64,000 bases of DNA. Origin: Methanocella_A sp049676595. GTDB taxonomy: Archaea > Halobacteriota > Methanocellia > Methanocellales > Methanocellaceae. The notes under the pieces were generated by a model. The model was given only the letters and a program-made list of their open reading frames with translations, did no database searches and was not told the DNA's origin. Position numbers and translations under genes: made by a program. Numbering within the stretch: position 1 is the stretch's first letter; every line of letters begins with the position of its first letter. The stretch covers positions 1,550,001 to 1,614,000 of the forward strand of contig NZ_CP187259.1 in assembly GCF_049676595.1 (NCBI RefSeq), read 5' to 3'. Of the stretch, positions 43,796 to 52,643 are shown one piece after another.

Positions 43796-43801
43796 TCTTA
43801 T

Positions 43802-44578
43802 ATGACTTTTTCCGTTTATGGTGAATCCGCCAGGATCATGAATCAAGATTCTAACGGCTTCTTTGCTAACAGTATTCTGCAAACGCTTAATCGTGACATC
43901 GGAGGCGCATACTATGCAGAGGAAGCGTTTAACCCTGCGGATTTTGAAGGCGTACCTATCGTGTACGCTTCTGAACACCCTGACCCGTTCAAGAATCTTG
44001 CTGATGAGCTCAAGCGTGTAGGTGGGCAGATTGTAGGCAAGCTAAGCAATGTTAGGATTGTTCGTGGCGGTACGACTCGCCTTGTGGCAGGTATGAATAT
44101 CAATAATGCTGAGGCGCTATCACTCTGGCGACAAGGTAAGCTCTCACTATCCACTGGGCTATTAGCGGTGAAAAATGCAGAAGGCAGGATAACGAAGATT
44201 ACGAAAGCTCATCACGTCCTGATTTTCAAAGAAGGGGATGGAGTAGGGCCGAAGGATAAATCTGTTTTAATCACTAACCAGGAGGTGAACTATATGGATG
44301 AATTGAGTTATGACCCCGTAAACCGTAAATGGGGTAACAGTGAGACTGTAAGCGCAGTAGGAAACACTACTATGGCAACAGTCGCACCACAGGAGAAGGA
44401 AAATATAAATGACCTTATTAACCGCCTGAAACAGCCAGCACCCGTAAGGTGTTATGAGACAATGGCTTACCATGAGTTAGAGGCTGCAGCCGGTTATAAT
44501 CGGACTGGAGCTCTGACTAACTCCGAAGGGGAAGAAGTCGGGCTGGCGTATGACCCCATTGAAAAGAAGTGGGTATAA
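43802..44578 (+). CDS. Prohead-protease-like protein (DUF2213-like)
   Basis: A 258-residue protein. FEGVPIVYASEHPDP (H59), KLSLSTGLLAV (S115, S117) and HHVLIFKEGDGVGPKD (H137, H138) are in the order seen in DUF2213/HK97-type prohead proteases, which cleave scaffolding during capsid maturation. An extra ~95-residue C-terminal region repeats a YDP...KKW motif twice (LSYDPVNRKWG, LAYDPIEKKWV). AAGGTGATC precedes the ATG. Confidence 0.65.
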   Translation: MTFSVYGESARIMNQDSNGFFANSILQTLNRDIGGAYYAEEAFNPADFEGVPIVYASEHPDPFKNLADELKRVGGQIVGKLSNVRIVRGGTTRLVAGMNINNAEALSLWRQGKLSLSTGLLAVKNAEGRITKITKAHHVLIFKEGDGVGPKDKSVLITNQEVNYMDELSYDPVNRKWGNSETVSAVGNTTMATVAPQEKENINDLINRLKQPAPVRCYETMAYHELEAAAGYNRTGALTNSEGEEVGLAYDPIEKKWV

Positions 44579-44602
44579 AATTTACCCACTTATCTTTTTA
44601 AT

Positions 44603-45730
44603 CTATTTTCCTAATGGGGCTCCGCAACTGGGGCATGTAGTGCAGGTATTTTCGATGTAAGTACCACAATATTTACACGGTATCTTTACGATTTCTTTAA
44701 TTACCTGTTTTGTACCTATGTCCATTGGTATCTTTAATTGCCTCATTGCGTCTGCAGCTGCATTTCTAACCATCGGACTTTCATCGTTGAGGGCGTTTCT
44801 TATTGGCTCCCACGATCTAACGTCCTCAAGCACTGATATTAGTATAATCGCCCATAATCTGACTTCTGGTAACGGGCTTTTCATATGATTTAATAGAGGC
44901 TCAACCATTTCATTTCCACATAATTTAACTATATATTGTCCCTGAATCTGGAAATAGATAGAGTTTTGATTGGCCAGTATTCGTATTAGTTCCAATAAAC
45001 CTGTTTGTCTGGATTCGGATGAAACAATCAGGTAAAGCCTTGCGCCTTCCAGAGCCTCTATCCACCTTTGACGGTGATTTCTCAGATACGGGATAGATTG
45101 GGAGTTCGTAACAGTTTCAAAAATTTTTCCTGTTAAAATATCGTTATCATAAATGTTATATGCGTGAGGCTGATTGCTCAAGTATCTTACATAAGAATTA
45201 TACTTTTGATTGCATACTTGTAAAATTAAGCCAATCACAGGCTCATTTTGTTCCTTTATCAGGTACGCAGCTTGATTTCTTGTATTGATATTTTGCGATG
45301 TTAAGTGATCAACCAATTTTAGCGGGCTATATCTTAGCTTATTAATGGTTGGTGATCCTGCAGAAGCTGCTGAAGCCACCATTACCTCTATACTGGGGCC
45401 TTTTATTATTCTGTAGGCGATGTATGCACCAATAACGGGGAAATAAAAGAAACTTGCCATTATACATGATACTAAAAAATTTATGATTATAGAGTTATTA
45501 ATATCGGAAGTAATTGACATCGATATACTAAATATTAGCAATACTACCAATATCAACAAGGTATAGATTATTGCACCATATAGGCGTTTTTTATCTTGAG
45601 GAACGTTCTTTAAGTAAAATACCCCAACTTCTGGTTTAAACAGGGTAATTGCCAAGATCATAATAATCAAGGGCACGATTAAACAGCTACCACAAAACCC
45701 AATAGACGCAAAATCCTCAACTAAGCCCAC
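44603..45730 (-). CDS. Membrane protein with HEAT-like repeat and zinc ribbon
   Basis: A 375-residue protein. Three hydrophobic segments lie in the first ~110 residues. Residues ~120-330 are helical, with HEAT-like units (VEPLLNHMKSPLPEVRLWAIILI, WEPIRNALNDESPMVRNAAADAM). The C-terminus is a zinc ribbon (CKYCGTYIENTCTTCPSCG). It is likely an inner-membrane or membrane-anchored protein of E1; role unknown. Confidence 0.6.
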   Translation of the reverse strand: MGLVEDFASIGFCGSCLIVPLIIMILAITLFKPEVGVFYLKNVPQDKKRLYGAIIYTLLILVVLLIFSISMSITSDINNSIIINFLVSCIMASFFYFPVIGAYIAYRIIKGPSIEVMVASAASAGSPTINKLRYSPLKLVDHLTSQNINTRNQAAYLIKEQNEPVIGLILQVCNQKYNSYVRYLSNQPHAYNIYDNDILTGKIFETVTNSQSIPYLRNHRQRWIEALEGARLYLIVSSESRQTGLLELIRILANQNSIYFQIQGQYIVKLCGNEMVEPLLNHMKSPLPEVRLWAIILISVLEDVRSWEPIRNALNDESPMVRNAAADAMRQLKIPMDIGTKQVIKEIVKIPCKYCGTYIENTCTTCPSCGAPLGK

Positions 45731-46053
45731 AGTATCAACTCTAATTAATATGCAGATAAATAAGCAAACGCTACCTTAAAAATGTTACTATTTTACAATC
45801 AAAATCATTTAATTACTATATCCATAATCGTTCGTCAAATAACGAACTCTTATACGACTACTAACGTACATAATTGAAGGGCTGAAAAGAGCTGTAAAAA
45901 GTATTCGCACAGACGTTTTAGTATGCGCCCCAAGTTTGAGATGCTCATCGTTTCTGGCTGTGAAAGTAACCAAAAATACGCCTGCATAATATAGTACCAT
46001 CATAGTAGGTTGATTTTTAGGCATTTCATAATGCTGCGGCTGAAAGTTATTTC

Positions 46054-46156
46054 TTGTAACCGATGTAACCTACCATTTGTTAAGTTATACAGATAAATTT
46101 TCTATTATTTTTTTCATCTATAAAACTTCTCTAAGGATAGGTTACATCGGTTACAA
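46054..46156. promoter_or_regulatory. Candidate replication origin or regulator of E1
   Basis: Perfect 19-base inverted arms TTGTAACCGATGTAACCTA (46,054-46,072) and their complement (46,138-46,156) surround a 65-base AT-rich loop. Each arm holds two GTAACC hexamers. It lies just after the 3' end of the replication gene. The 45,731-46,205 interval has no convincing gene. Confidence 0.5.
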
Positions 46157-46205
46157 AACTAAACTTGACATTTACATGCGCCGAAAAATGAAAAAATAAA
46201 GAAGG

Positions 46206-48677
46206 CTAAAAGCATTCAACATTTGCCTTCTTCATCGGAGCAATAAAGCTATTATAATCTTCAAGTTTTGGCGACTTCGGACGCAGACCAACACGAGCCT
46301 TGTACACAACTGGCTTGCCGTTCTCGTCCAATTTATCTTTACTGCGCCTCGACTCAAGTGGATACCCAAGGCTGTTGATCTTGCTGGCAAAGACCTTCTG
46401 CGAGAGATTTTCGGCTTCGGGATAGTTCTTCTGCCACGAATCATAAGCCTTAAACAGTTCATCTGGGAAGCACCAGTACTTATCGCCGTTTTTGTCCTTA
46501 CCTGTATCGCATATCTCAGATATAAACACGGACATATAATCCACAGCCTGCCAGTATTCACTAGTTGCCTCAGCCATAGCCTGACACTTATTCTTGAAGC
46601 CTTCAGCCTGCCAGAGTTTGTAGCCATCGATCATCCAGTTCAGGATTCCCTCTATCTCACTCATGAGTTTATCGGCAAGGAAAATATCTTTCTGGCCATC
46701 CTCAAGCTTTAGATCAAACGGCATGATGTGCAGACGCTTACCCATAGCCACGTCTTTCTTAACAGTAGGCACATGGTTAAACAGGAACGTCAGTTTAAAC
46801 ATGGGCCTGTAGCTCACCCCATCCTTATACTTCTGCTCTCCGCTAATCTGCTCATCGCCGGTATGGCTCTGAACCTTCTGGACATTCCAGCGTTCGTTAG
46901 TCGATGTTTCAGAGCAGACAAGCAGGCGGAGCCCGTATTTGTCCCCAAAGTCGAACCTCCCATTAGAACCACCAGGACTATAAGTATAGGCGGTGCTGTT
47001 GGCTGTGTCGGCATAACTTCCCATTATGTGCAGTATGACCTTCATCAACAGGCTCTTACCGTTATCCCCGACGCCTTTCAATACCCTGAACTCCTGTTCG
47101 TTTGTGTACCCACTCAGGCAGTACCCTAACCACTTCTGGATATCCCTAGCAAGGTCATCGTCGCCACAAGTAATTTCCTCAATGAATTGAAGGAACTTCG
47201 GACAGTTAGCCGCCTTGTTATAGGCTACGGCTGACTGTCTCGTCATAAGAAAAGCCCTTGTAGCCTCGCCGTGAGATATAAACTTGCCTGCATTAAGGTC
47301 ATAGACACCATTGAGCAGATTAATCAGGTGCTTGTCACTGTCAAGCTCATCCAGACTGTTAATCGCTATCCTGTCATTGATATGTGCGGCTGCGTCTATA
47401 ATGCTCTTTATACCCTTCCCAGTTCGCATATAGCGGTATTGTCTATACTGATTATCCACAAACTTTACAAAGGCATTACGTGAGTCCTCATCCGAGATAT
47501 TTTTAATGTTGCCACTGAGAAAAAGCACCCTATCCTTTACCAGCCCTGCCATACTGTTAATCAATTGCCATAGGGGCCGCTCTCGCACGGCTACCGGCCA
47601 ATAGCCACTATTCCACACATGCCACTGATCACTACAAACGACATAGCGAATATCATCATGATATATGTCAACTAACATCTCCGCTATGCCTACATCCTCT
47701 TTAGCTGTGTTATAAGTCCAATTTTTATTATAGAAGTTATTACGGTAGTTCCATGCAGGCGACTTCTCGCAATTACAGTCCTCACCACCAGGGCATAGCC
47801 CATTATCCTGCATCGTAGCGCATCTAAGGCACTTATAACCCTTCTGCGAAGCCACCTTAACCTGATACTCAGTAATGTCACACTTGAACCTTGGCGACTG
47901 GCTGAAAATAGCTATAATGTCGTCCTTCGCTATGTTCAATCCCAGATAGTAACACAGGAGAGCGAAGTTTTCATCATTACAAGCCTTACCAGCCCTAAGA
48001 TTCGTAAGAATGCCTCTAATGCATGGCGGGTTATGTTGCTCACGGTAGAACCTGATAGGTATATGTGCAGCATCTACGGTATTATATGCAGGATCAGACT
48101 CGTCTTTCTCAAAAGAATCGGCATCCAATACTTTACCGACCTTTCTTAATAGCTCTATCAGTCCTTCAGATATTGGCTGGATTGGTAAATCATTTGTAAC
48201 TTTATACTCGCCTGCAGCATCCTTACTAGGTGCAACTATACATAATCCGCCGTCTCCTCTTGTGTCTACGCCTGACCAGCACCTATCTGGTAACCTGTTT
48301 ACCCAATCGTTAGTATTCACTTTTTTCATGAAAACGTTTGTACCAGTTCTAACGTGCAGTTCGTTACTTGTAAATAATACGTGAATACCACCGCTATGTG
48401 TACTTTCTGTATAGGTGTTTCGCATCTCTGGGTGAACACAACATATCTCTTCATATGCTTCAAGACCACCATTCTTTTTATCAAAGTCAAACGCCGTGAG
48501 CCCTGACTTCTCCATGTCTATGCCTATGAAGGCATTGGGCCACATAGTCCACCACTCTCGAATTTTATTTTCATCAGTAGTAGACTCAGCCCTCCACTTA
48601 ACCAGGGGTATCTTATTTGACGATACAGGAAATACGGTAGCGGCCCTTCTTAGCCCACTCAAGCGCACCTTTGCCAT
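46206..48677 (-). CDS. Primase-polymerase/SF3 helicase replication protein of E1
   Basis: An 823-residue protein. The N-terminal AEP/PrimPol domain has DFD (64-66), SGGIHV (95-100) and a DTRGDGG element (138-144). A cysteine cluster (CLRCATMQDNGLCPGGEDCNC) follows. The C-terminal part is a D5-like SF3 helicase with Walker A GVGDNGKS. The combination primes and unwinds element DNA. No separate polymerase gene is seen in E1. Confidence 0.9.
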   Translation of the reverse strand: MAKVRLSGLRRAATVFPVSSNKIPLVKWRAESTTDENKIREWWTMWPNAFIGIDMEKSGLTAFDFDKKNGGLEAYEEICCVHPEMRNTYTESTHSGGIHVLFTSNELHVRTGTNVFMKKVNTNDWVNRLPDRCWSGVDTRGDGGLCIVAPSKDAAGEYKVTNDLPIQPISEGLIELLRKVGKVLDADSFEKDESDPAYNTVDAAHIPIRFYREQHNPPCIRGILTNLRAGKACNDENFALLCYYLGLNIAKDDIIAIFSQSPRFKCDITEYQVKVASQKGYKCLRCATMQDNGLCPGGEDCNCEKSPAWNYRNNFYNKNWTYNTAKEDVGIAEMLVDIYHDDIRYVVCSDQWHVWNSGYWPVAVRERPLWQLINSMAGLVKDRVLFLSGNIKNISDEDSRNAFVKFVDNQYRQYRYMRTGKGIKSIIDAAAHINDRIAINSLDELDSDKHLINLLNGVYDLNAGKFISHGEATRAFLMTRQSAVAYNKAANCPKFLQFIEEITCGDDDLARDIQKWLGYCLSGYTNEQEFRVLKGVGDNGKSLLMKVILHIMGSYADTANSTAYTYSPGGSNGRFDFGDKYGLRLLVCSETSTNERWNVQKVQSHTGDEQISGEQKYKDGVSYRPMFKLTFLFNHVPTVKKDVAMGKRLHIMPFDLKLEDGQKDIFLADKLMSEIEGILNWMIDGYKLWQAEGFKNKCQAMAEATSEYWQAVDYMSVFISEICDTGKDKNGDKYWCFPDELFKAYDSWQKNYPEAENLSQKVFASKINSLGYPLESRRSKDKLDENGKPVVYKARVGLRPKSPKLEDYNSFIAPMKKANVECF

Positions 48678-48707
48678 TATTACTAATGCCTTTCTCCTCC
48701 ACCACTG

Positions 48708-48950
48708 TTAAGCCTCCTTACGGTCATTAGGCATTAAAGCATGAACAAAGGTCAGATTACCCACTTTATATGTAGTAACGAGTTTACGAGAGAGTAATGG
48801 CCCCCATACCTGATATCTAACAATGTGTTTTGCAATATCAGTTTCACGGCTGATTTCTGCAAGATGCTTATCGCCATTGAAAATTAAGTGATTGTGTATC
48901 AGCAGTGCATTAGCGTTTAACGAAGTCTTATATTTTGTAAATACTGTCAT
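48708..48950 (-). CDS. Small winged-helix protein
   Basis: An 80-residue protein (LIHNHLIFNGDKHLAEISRETDIAKHIVRYQVWGPLLSRKLV) with an HTH layout. GGATGAAA precedes the ATG on the minus strand. It lies directly upstream of the replication gene and probably regulates it. Confidence 0.6.
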   Translation of the reverse strand: MTVFTKYKTSLNANALLIHNHLIFNGDKHLAEISRETDIAKHIVRYQVWGPLLSRKLVTTYKVGNLTFVHALMPNDRKEA

Positions 48951-48956
48951 AAATTT

Positions 48957-49680
48957 TCATCCTCCTGCCCATGCCGGGCCTGTAGATAAGTATATAAATA
49001 GGAACGCGCACACTACTAATTGGCAGTAAGTAGTATTCTTGTTAGCTACGGCACTATTAGTGCCATTTATAAACTTATCATACGCTCTAATATTGAATCT
49101 AAGGGTATAAAAAGACAGCACATTAAGAAATGGCTTTACGTTTGCCGTAATAGTGTGCATATACTTTGAAAAAAATTGAAAATCATCTTGTTTTATTCAC
49201 TCACACAAAACGCTTTTCAAAAGTGACTTTTGATGGCTGCAATAGGTTGGATACTGTATGTACCCTTGCTCAGTTATCGTGGCTCTACGTGGCTCTACGG
49301 CAGTCTGACGTTGGAGTATACAAGTAGGATAAACTGTACTACCGCCTATGATCTTATGGCAATATCGGCATTAAGCCATAACTATGCCGATTCATTTCCG
49401 AAAAGATTTCTTTACCGACAGAAAAAAAGTTGATAAATGATTTGATAGATAACAATTCGCCAACGTTAGGCGATTTATGACCTGACACAAAAAGATATTT
49501 GAATCATTTAATAAATTATAAAAGCAATAATTAAAATATTGTTGCAAAGTTTTCTGTTCGTGGTAATACGAACAATTGCATACCAATTAATGCCATACGG
49601 ATTTTTGCACCTTGGCAGGTTTTTCAAAACAAGGCACAGTACGTCAGTTTAACGGTTATGTTCATAGTTTAAATAGCACG
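48957..49680. other. AT-rich non-coding region of E1
   Basis: About 720 bases without a convincing gene. A perfect palindrome (TCAAAAGT-G-ACTTTTGA) sits at 49,217-49,233, and GTGGCTCTAC is directly repeated near 49,280. It may hold promoters or an origin. Confidence 0.4.
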
Positions 49681-49776
49681 TTATTCAATAGTATCCTGTA
49701 AGACTAAAACCTTACCAATTTCGTCAGACGGAATAGCACTCAATACCTCCAGGGCAGGAGTTTTTAAGTTTTTCAT
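49681..49776 (-). CDS. Possible 31-residue microprotein
   Basis: A short frame (MKNLKTPALEVLSAIPSDE...) that follows GGAGGAGAT at good spacing on the minus strand. The strong ribosome binding site in AT-rich DNA is the main reason to report it. Confidence 0.35.
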   Translation of the reverse strand: MKNLKTPALEVLSAIPSDEIGKVLVLQDTIE

Positions 49777-49909
49777 CCTGCCCTATCTCCTCCAAACAGC
49801 AATTTCATCATTTTTTTTTCGAAGGCTTACGCTATCGAAAAATCGGTTAAAAAATATGCCTTATTTTAAGGCACGTATCAGAAAAAAGTTACAAATATTG
49901 TTTTAAAGC

Positions 49910-50308
49910 TTAAAGGGCGTGATTGTACAGTTTCTCGCTCAGGTAAGAGAGACACTCATTACAAATTTTATACTGCTTCCCCCCGATGCTGATCAGTTTG
50001 CTAGCATGGGCAATACCCATATGATTACCCCTCACGATAGCACAGCACTCACAAAGATCACTCACTTTGAGATTATCATCTACCTTAGTCATACTCTGCA
50101 GGTCGGCGAGGGCCAGCTCCTTCGAACAGCTTCGACAAAGGCCAAAGTTACGGGGATCACCTGAGAGCACAGCATCAACCTTTATCCAACGGTCGCACCC
50201 ACAACATACTCTGGTCACTGGATGCGCTACAGGTGTAAACGATTCAATCGTATACTGCGATAGGTTTGCTTTGATCTTTTCTTGTTTGGTAGCGTAAGAT
50301 GCCGCCAT
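49910..50308 (-). CDS. Double zinc-finger protein of E1
   Basis: A 132-residue protein with two treble-clef-like pairs: CCGC with CRSC, and CECC with CNEC. Each pair of CxxC elements is ~25-35 residues apart. It is probably a nucleic-acid or protein binding factor. It lies near the right end of E1. Confidence 0.65.
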   Translation of the reverse strand: MAASYATKQEKIKANLSQYTIESFTPVAHPVTRVCCGCDRWIKVDAVLSGDPRNFGLCRSCSKELALADLQSMTKVDDNLKVSDLCECCAIVRGNHMGIAHASKLISIGGKQYKICNECLSYLSEKLYNHAL

Positions 50309-50358
50309 TTTACTCTACCCCCTGTCTAAGCTCTTTCTCGTAGCCATCTAACAAGATT

Positions 50359-50505
50359 TCAATGATTCTGGCTGAACGATAGCTGGTTATTGGTAAGTTG
50401 TTTCAGCTCTACCAGTTGCCTATAAACGTTATCTGTAACGTTAATCGGATGGTATCCCTGTGCTATACGGTTATCAACGTAATTACTAAAAGTAATATTA
50501 GTCAT
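50359..50505 (-). CDS. Small ribbon-helix-helix-like protein
   Basis: A 48-residue protein (INVTDNVYRQLVELKQLTNNQLSFS), which resembles a short ribbon-helix-helix regulator or antitoxin. The ATG at 50,505 is chosen over an earlier ATG because of the TATATATGAC just upstream. Too short for certainty. Confidence 0.4.
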   Translation of the reverse strand: MTNITFSNYVDNRIAQGYHPINVTDNVYRQLVELKQLTNNQLSFSQNH

Positions 50506-50745
50506 ATATATACATAGATATATGAAGGTCTTTATAAACAATGATCATTAGATAGAAATCCCAGGACAGGAATAGCTTTATAAACTCAAATGCCGATCAT
50601 TTTTATGTAAGGTGAACAGGATAAACAGTGTACTGTTGACCATGAAAATAGCCAAATTTATTATCGGTTAGTATCTGAAAAGCATTGAAATTCAGTATAT
50701 GCTATCAGGAAAGCAAGCATTTAAAAGCCAAATTATTAGAATTAG

Positions 50746-50805
50746 AGTGCAGGGGGCCGGATTCGAACCGGCGAACCCCTTCGAGACAGGACCCTGAATC
50801 CTGCG
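50746..50805. repeat. Attachment site copy (attR) of element E1
   Basis: The 60-base sequence identical to 42,264-42,323. Here it forms the 3' portion of the intact tRNA-Leu gene. Confidence 0.95.
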
Positions 50806-50832
50806 CCTTTGACCTGACTTGGCAACCCCTGC
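50748..50832 (-). tRNA. tRNA-Leu (anticodon CAG), integration target
   Basis: On the minus strand, GCAGGGG pairs with CCCCTGC in the acceptor stem. The anticodon stem CAGGA/TCCTG encloses TTCAGGG with anticodon CAG, followed by a long variable arm and a GGTTCGAATCC T arm. The discriminator is A; CCA is not encoded. Its 3' 58 nt lie within the E1 repeat, so this is the restored gene at the right end of E1. Confidence 0.93.
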
Positions 50833-51008
50833 AAACGTTGGGTGCTTTGACGTCGTGCAATTCGCACTGTCACAGCGTAGCCTTATACGCAGTACATAGC
50901 CCGATTTTTACCCATCATAGCTGGCTCTGGTTTCTCTTCGCGGATGCCCTCGGGACGCCATGACAAAATCATGCGTCCGTGGTCCTGCGACCCAGAGGAT
51001 TTGATACT

Positions 51009-51878
51009 ATGACACGAACAAAGATCAACCTCGGGACTGTTGGAAAGCCCATTAAATTAGACCTTGAAACGTGCCTCTACAAGATGGAACAGGATATGCG
51101 GTATACCCGCGGGTCCTCGGATATCCACGTCCTGACGTCCCTGGGCAACGCCAGACGGCTCCTCACGCACTACCATGTGAAAGAGTTCAGCCAGGAAGAA
51201 GCAAGGCGCCTATGGCGGGATATGGAAGCTCGGGGCCTAAGCAGGAACACGATCAGGCACTACATGCTCGCATACGAGGAGATGGCCCGGGCGAACGGCG
51301 TACCCTTGAAGGTGGATAAGCCTGTCCGGGAGCGACGGCCTGCGGACTTCCTATCGGCTCCGGAGGTCCGGGCGCTCATCGACTCGGCTGGTAATGTCCG
51401 GGACCGGGCGATCCTCAGTGTGTTGGCTTACTGTGGCGTTCGTAACGGTGAACTCTGCAGGCTCGACACGGGGGATATCGACTGGATTAACCGCATGATG
51501 ATCATCCGGAAGGCCAAGAACAAGCGGCCCCGACAAGTAGTGATTAAGCGGGAGTGTATGGCAGCCCTCGAAGCCTGGATAAAGATACGCCCCGACCTGA
51601 AGACCACGGCGCTATTTATGAATAAGTACGGCGCCCGGCTGACCAAGGACCGACTGTGTATCATCGTCCGGGAGGCTGGGAGACGAGCCGGCATAGAAAG
51701 ACGGGTACATCCTCACATGCTCCGGCATACCTGCGGGACTAGGATGATCGGCACTGGTATGAGCACCAGGGACACAGCGGACCAGCTGGGCTTTTCGAGT
51801 CTGGCAATGCTCGATGTGTACGTGCATAACGATTCCCGGGAGCTCAGGGAGAAGATCGACAAGATGTTTTATTATTAA
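51009..51878 (+). CDS. Tyrosine recombinase (integrase of E2)
   Basis: A 289-residue integrase with a SAM-like N-terminal domain and catalytic domain from ~residue 118. Catalytic elements are YCGVRNGELCRL (Arg), KNKRPRQVV (Lys), HMLRHTCGTRM (His-x2-Arg) and YVHND (Tyr). The position usually occupied by the second His or Trp reads LGFSS (Phe), an unusual substitution. AGAGGATTTG precedes the ATG at 51,009. Confidence 0.9.
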   Translation: MTRTKINLGTVGKPIKLDLETCLYKMEQDMRYTRGSSDIHVLTSLGNARRLLTHYHVKEFSQEEARRLWRDMEARGLSRNTIRHYMLAYEEMARANGVPLKVDKPVRERRPADFLSAPEVRALIDSAGNVRDRAILSVLAYCGVRNGELCRLDTGDIDWINRMMIIRKAKNKRPRQVVIKRECMAALEAWIKIRPDLKTTALFMNKYGARLTKDRLCIIVREAGRRAGIERRVHPHMLRHTCGTRMIGTGMSTRDTADQLGFSSLAMLDVYVHNDSRELREKIDKMFYY

Positions 51879-52017
51879 GGTGGCTTGTGGCCATCATATT
51901 TTTTCGATTACCTTCACTGCGGTTGTGTCTTGGTCGCCGAAAATCTCGGTTAATAGGGGTGGCGCTTTCCTACCAAGCGAAAGTAATATATAGGCTTGTA
52001 AACCTATAATTAAGTAG

Positions 52018-52047
52018 TTAATATACATTAATGTGATAATGTATTAA
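52018..52047. promoter_or_regulatory. AT-rich palindrome
   Basis: TTAATATACATTA and TAATGTATTAA form an inverted repeat around six bases. It precedes the iteron-like array and may be an operator or part of an origin. Confidence 0.4.
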
Positions 52048-52086
52048 TCGAGGAGAGCCGTTGTCCATCTGACAAGCCGGCAACCC

Positions 52087-52300
52087 GTAAACGAGCCGTC
52101 CGAGACACTCGTTTACAAATGAAAGGCACAAATAGAAGAGACCCGTTCGCCCTTCAAACAACCCGGCGCCTTGTAAATGACTCTGCGATATTGGCACGAC
52201 CCGGATACCTGTAATCGACTCGCCATAAAGCCTTTGGTACTCGCTTACATATAAAAAACACGCCACTCGTACCGACAATTAATAAATGCAACTCATTTAC
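52087..52300. promoter_or_regulatory. Iteron-like array of E2
   Basis: Six copies of a motif close to GTAAACGAGTC or its complement occur at 52,087, 52,108 (inverted), 52,173, 52,211, 52,239 (inverted) and 52,291 (inverted). The 51,879-52,414 interval has no gene. Regular copies in both orientations suggest binding sites of a replication or repressor protein. Confidence 0.55.
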
Positions 52301-52375
52301 CCATAATAGCCACTTGTAGATTTACTACGTCAGAAGTGACGTGGGAATGCGGCAGTTCCTGGAAACCCCAAGGAA

Positions 52376-52432
52376 TATAACACTCTCTTTCAAGCATAGC
52401 GGAAGTTATGTAACTTGAATGAAAGTGTTATA
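52376..52432. promoter_or_regulatory. Imperfect 19-bp inverted repeat at the regulator gene start
   Basis: TATAACACTCTCTTTCAAG (52,376-52,394) and CTTGAATGAAAGTGTTATA (52,414-52,432) match as inverted copies at 17 of 19 positions. The right arm contains the start codon of the following winged-helix gene, so a bound protein or the folded RNA could control it. Confidence 0.5.
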
Positions 52433-52642
52433 CTAAGCGAATTGGGATTAGATCAGAAAGACAAGCTGATTAGAAAGACTGTTCTGGAAACACCGGGCAT
52501 CCGCCCGAGCGAGATTTCAAAGACCACTGGTATCAATCTTTGTACGATACGTTATCGTCTGCAAGATCTTGCGCTCAGAGGTTTCGTCAAATTTGAAAAG
52601 TCTCGGCAATGTGTACGAGTATACCCTTGTCGCGGGGGTTAA
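52415..52642 (+). CDS. Small winged-helix regulator of E2
   Basis: A 75-residue protein (RKTVLETPGIRPSEISKTTGINLCTIRYRLQDLALRGFVKFEKS) with a clear HTH and wing. The start is a TTG within the inverted repeat. It probably acts as an early regulator of the element. Confidence 0.7.
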   Translation: MNESVILSELGLDQKDKLIRKTVLETPGIRPSEISKTTGINLCTIRYRLQDLALRGFVKFEKSRQCVRVYPCRGG

Positions 52643-52643
52643 T

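Larger units (their letters stand above)
42264..50805. mobile_element. Integrated element E1 at tRNA-Leu(CAG)
   Basis: The perfect 60-bp repeats at both ends, a tyrosine recombinase beside the left one, a primase-helicase replication gene and AT-rich base composition together define an 8.5-kb integrated element. Its cargo includes a prohead-protease-like gene and a possible virion protein, but no terminase, portal or major capsid gene is recognised. It may be a plasmid with viral genes or a virus satellite. Confidence 0.9.

Noticed and set aside
45809..46024. A 71-residue minus-strand frame
   Set aside because: No ribosome binding site or motif, and codon use unlike its neighbours; it lies in a probable regulatory gap.
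46232..46627. A 131-residue minus-strand frame
   Set aside because: It lies wholly inside the E1 replication gene in another frame.
48957..49160. A 67-residue minus-strand frame in E1
   Set aside because: No ribosome binding site and unconvincing composition in AT-rich DNA.
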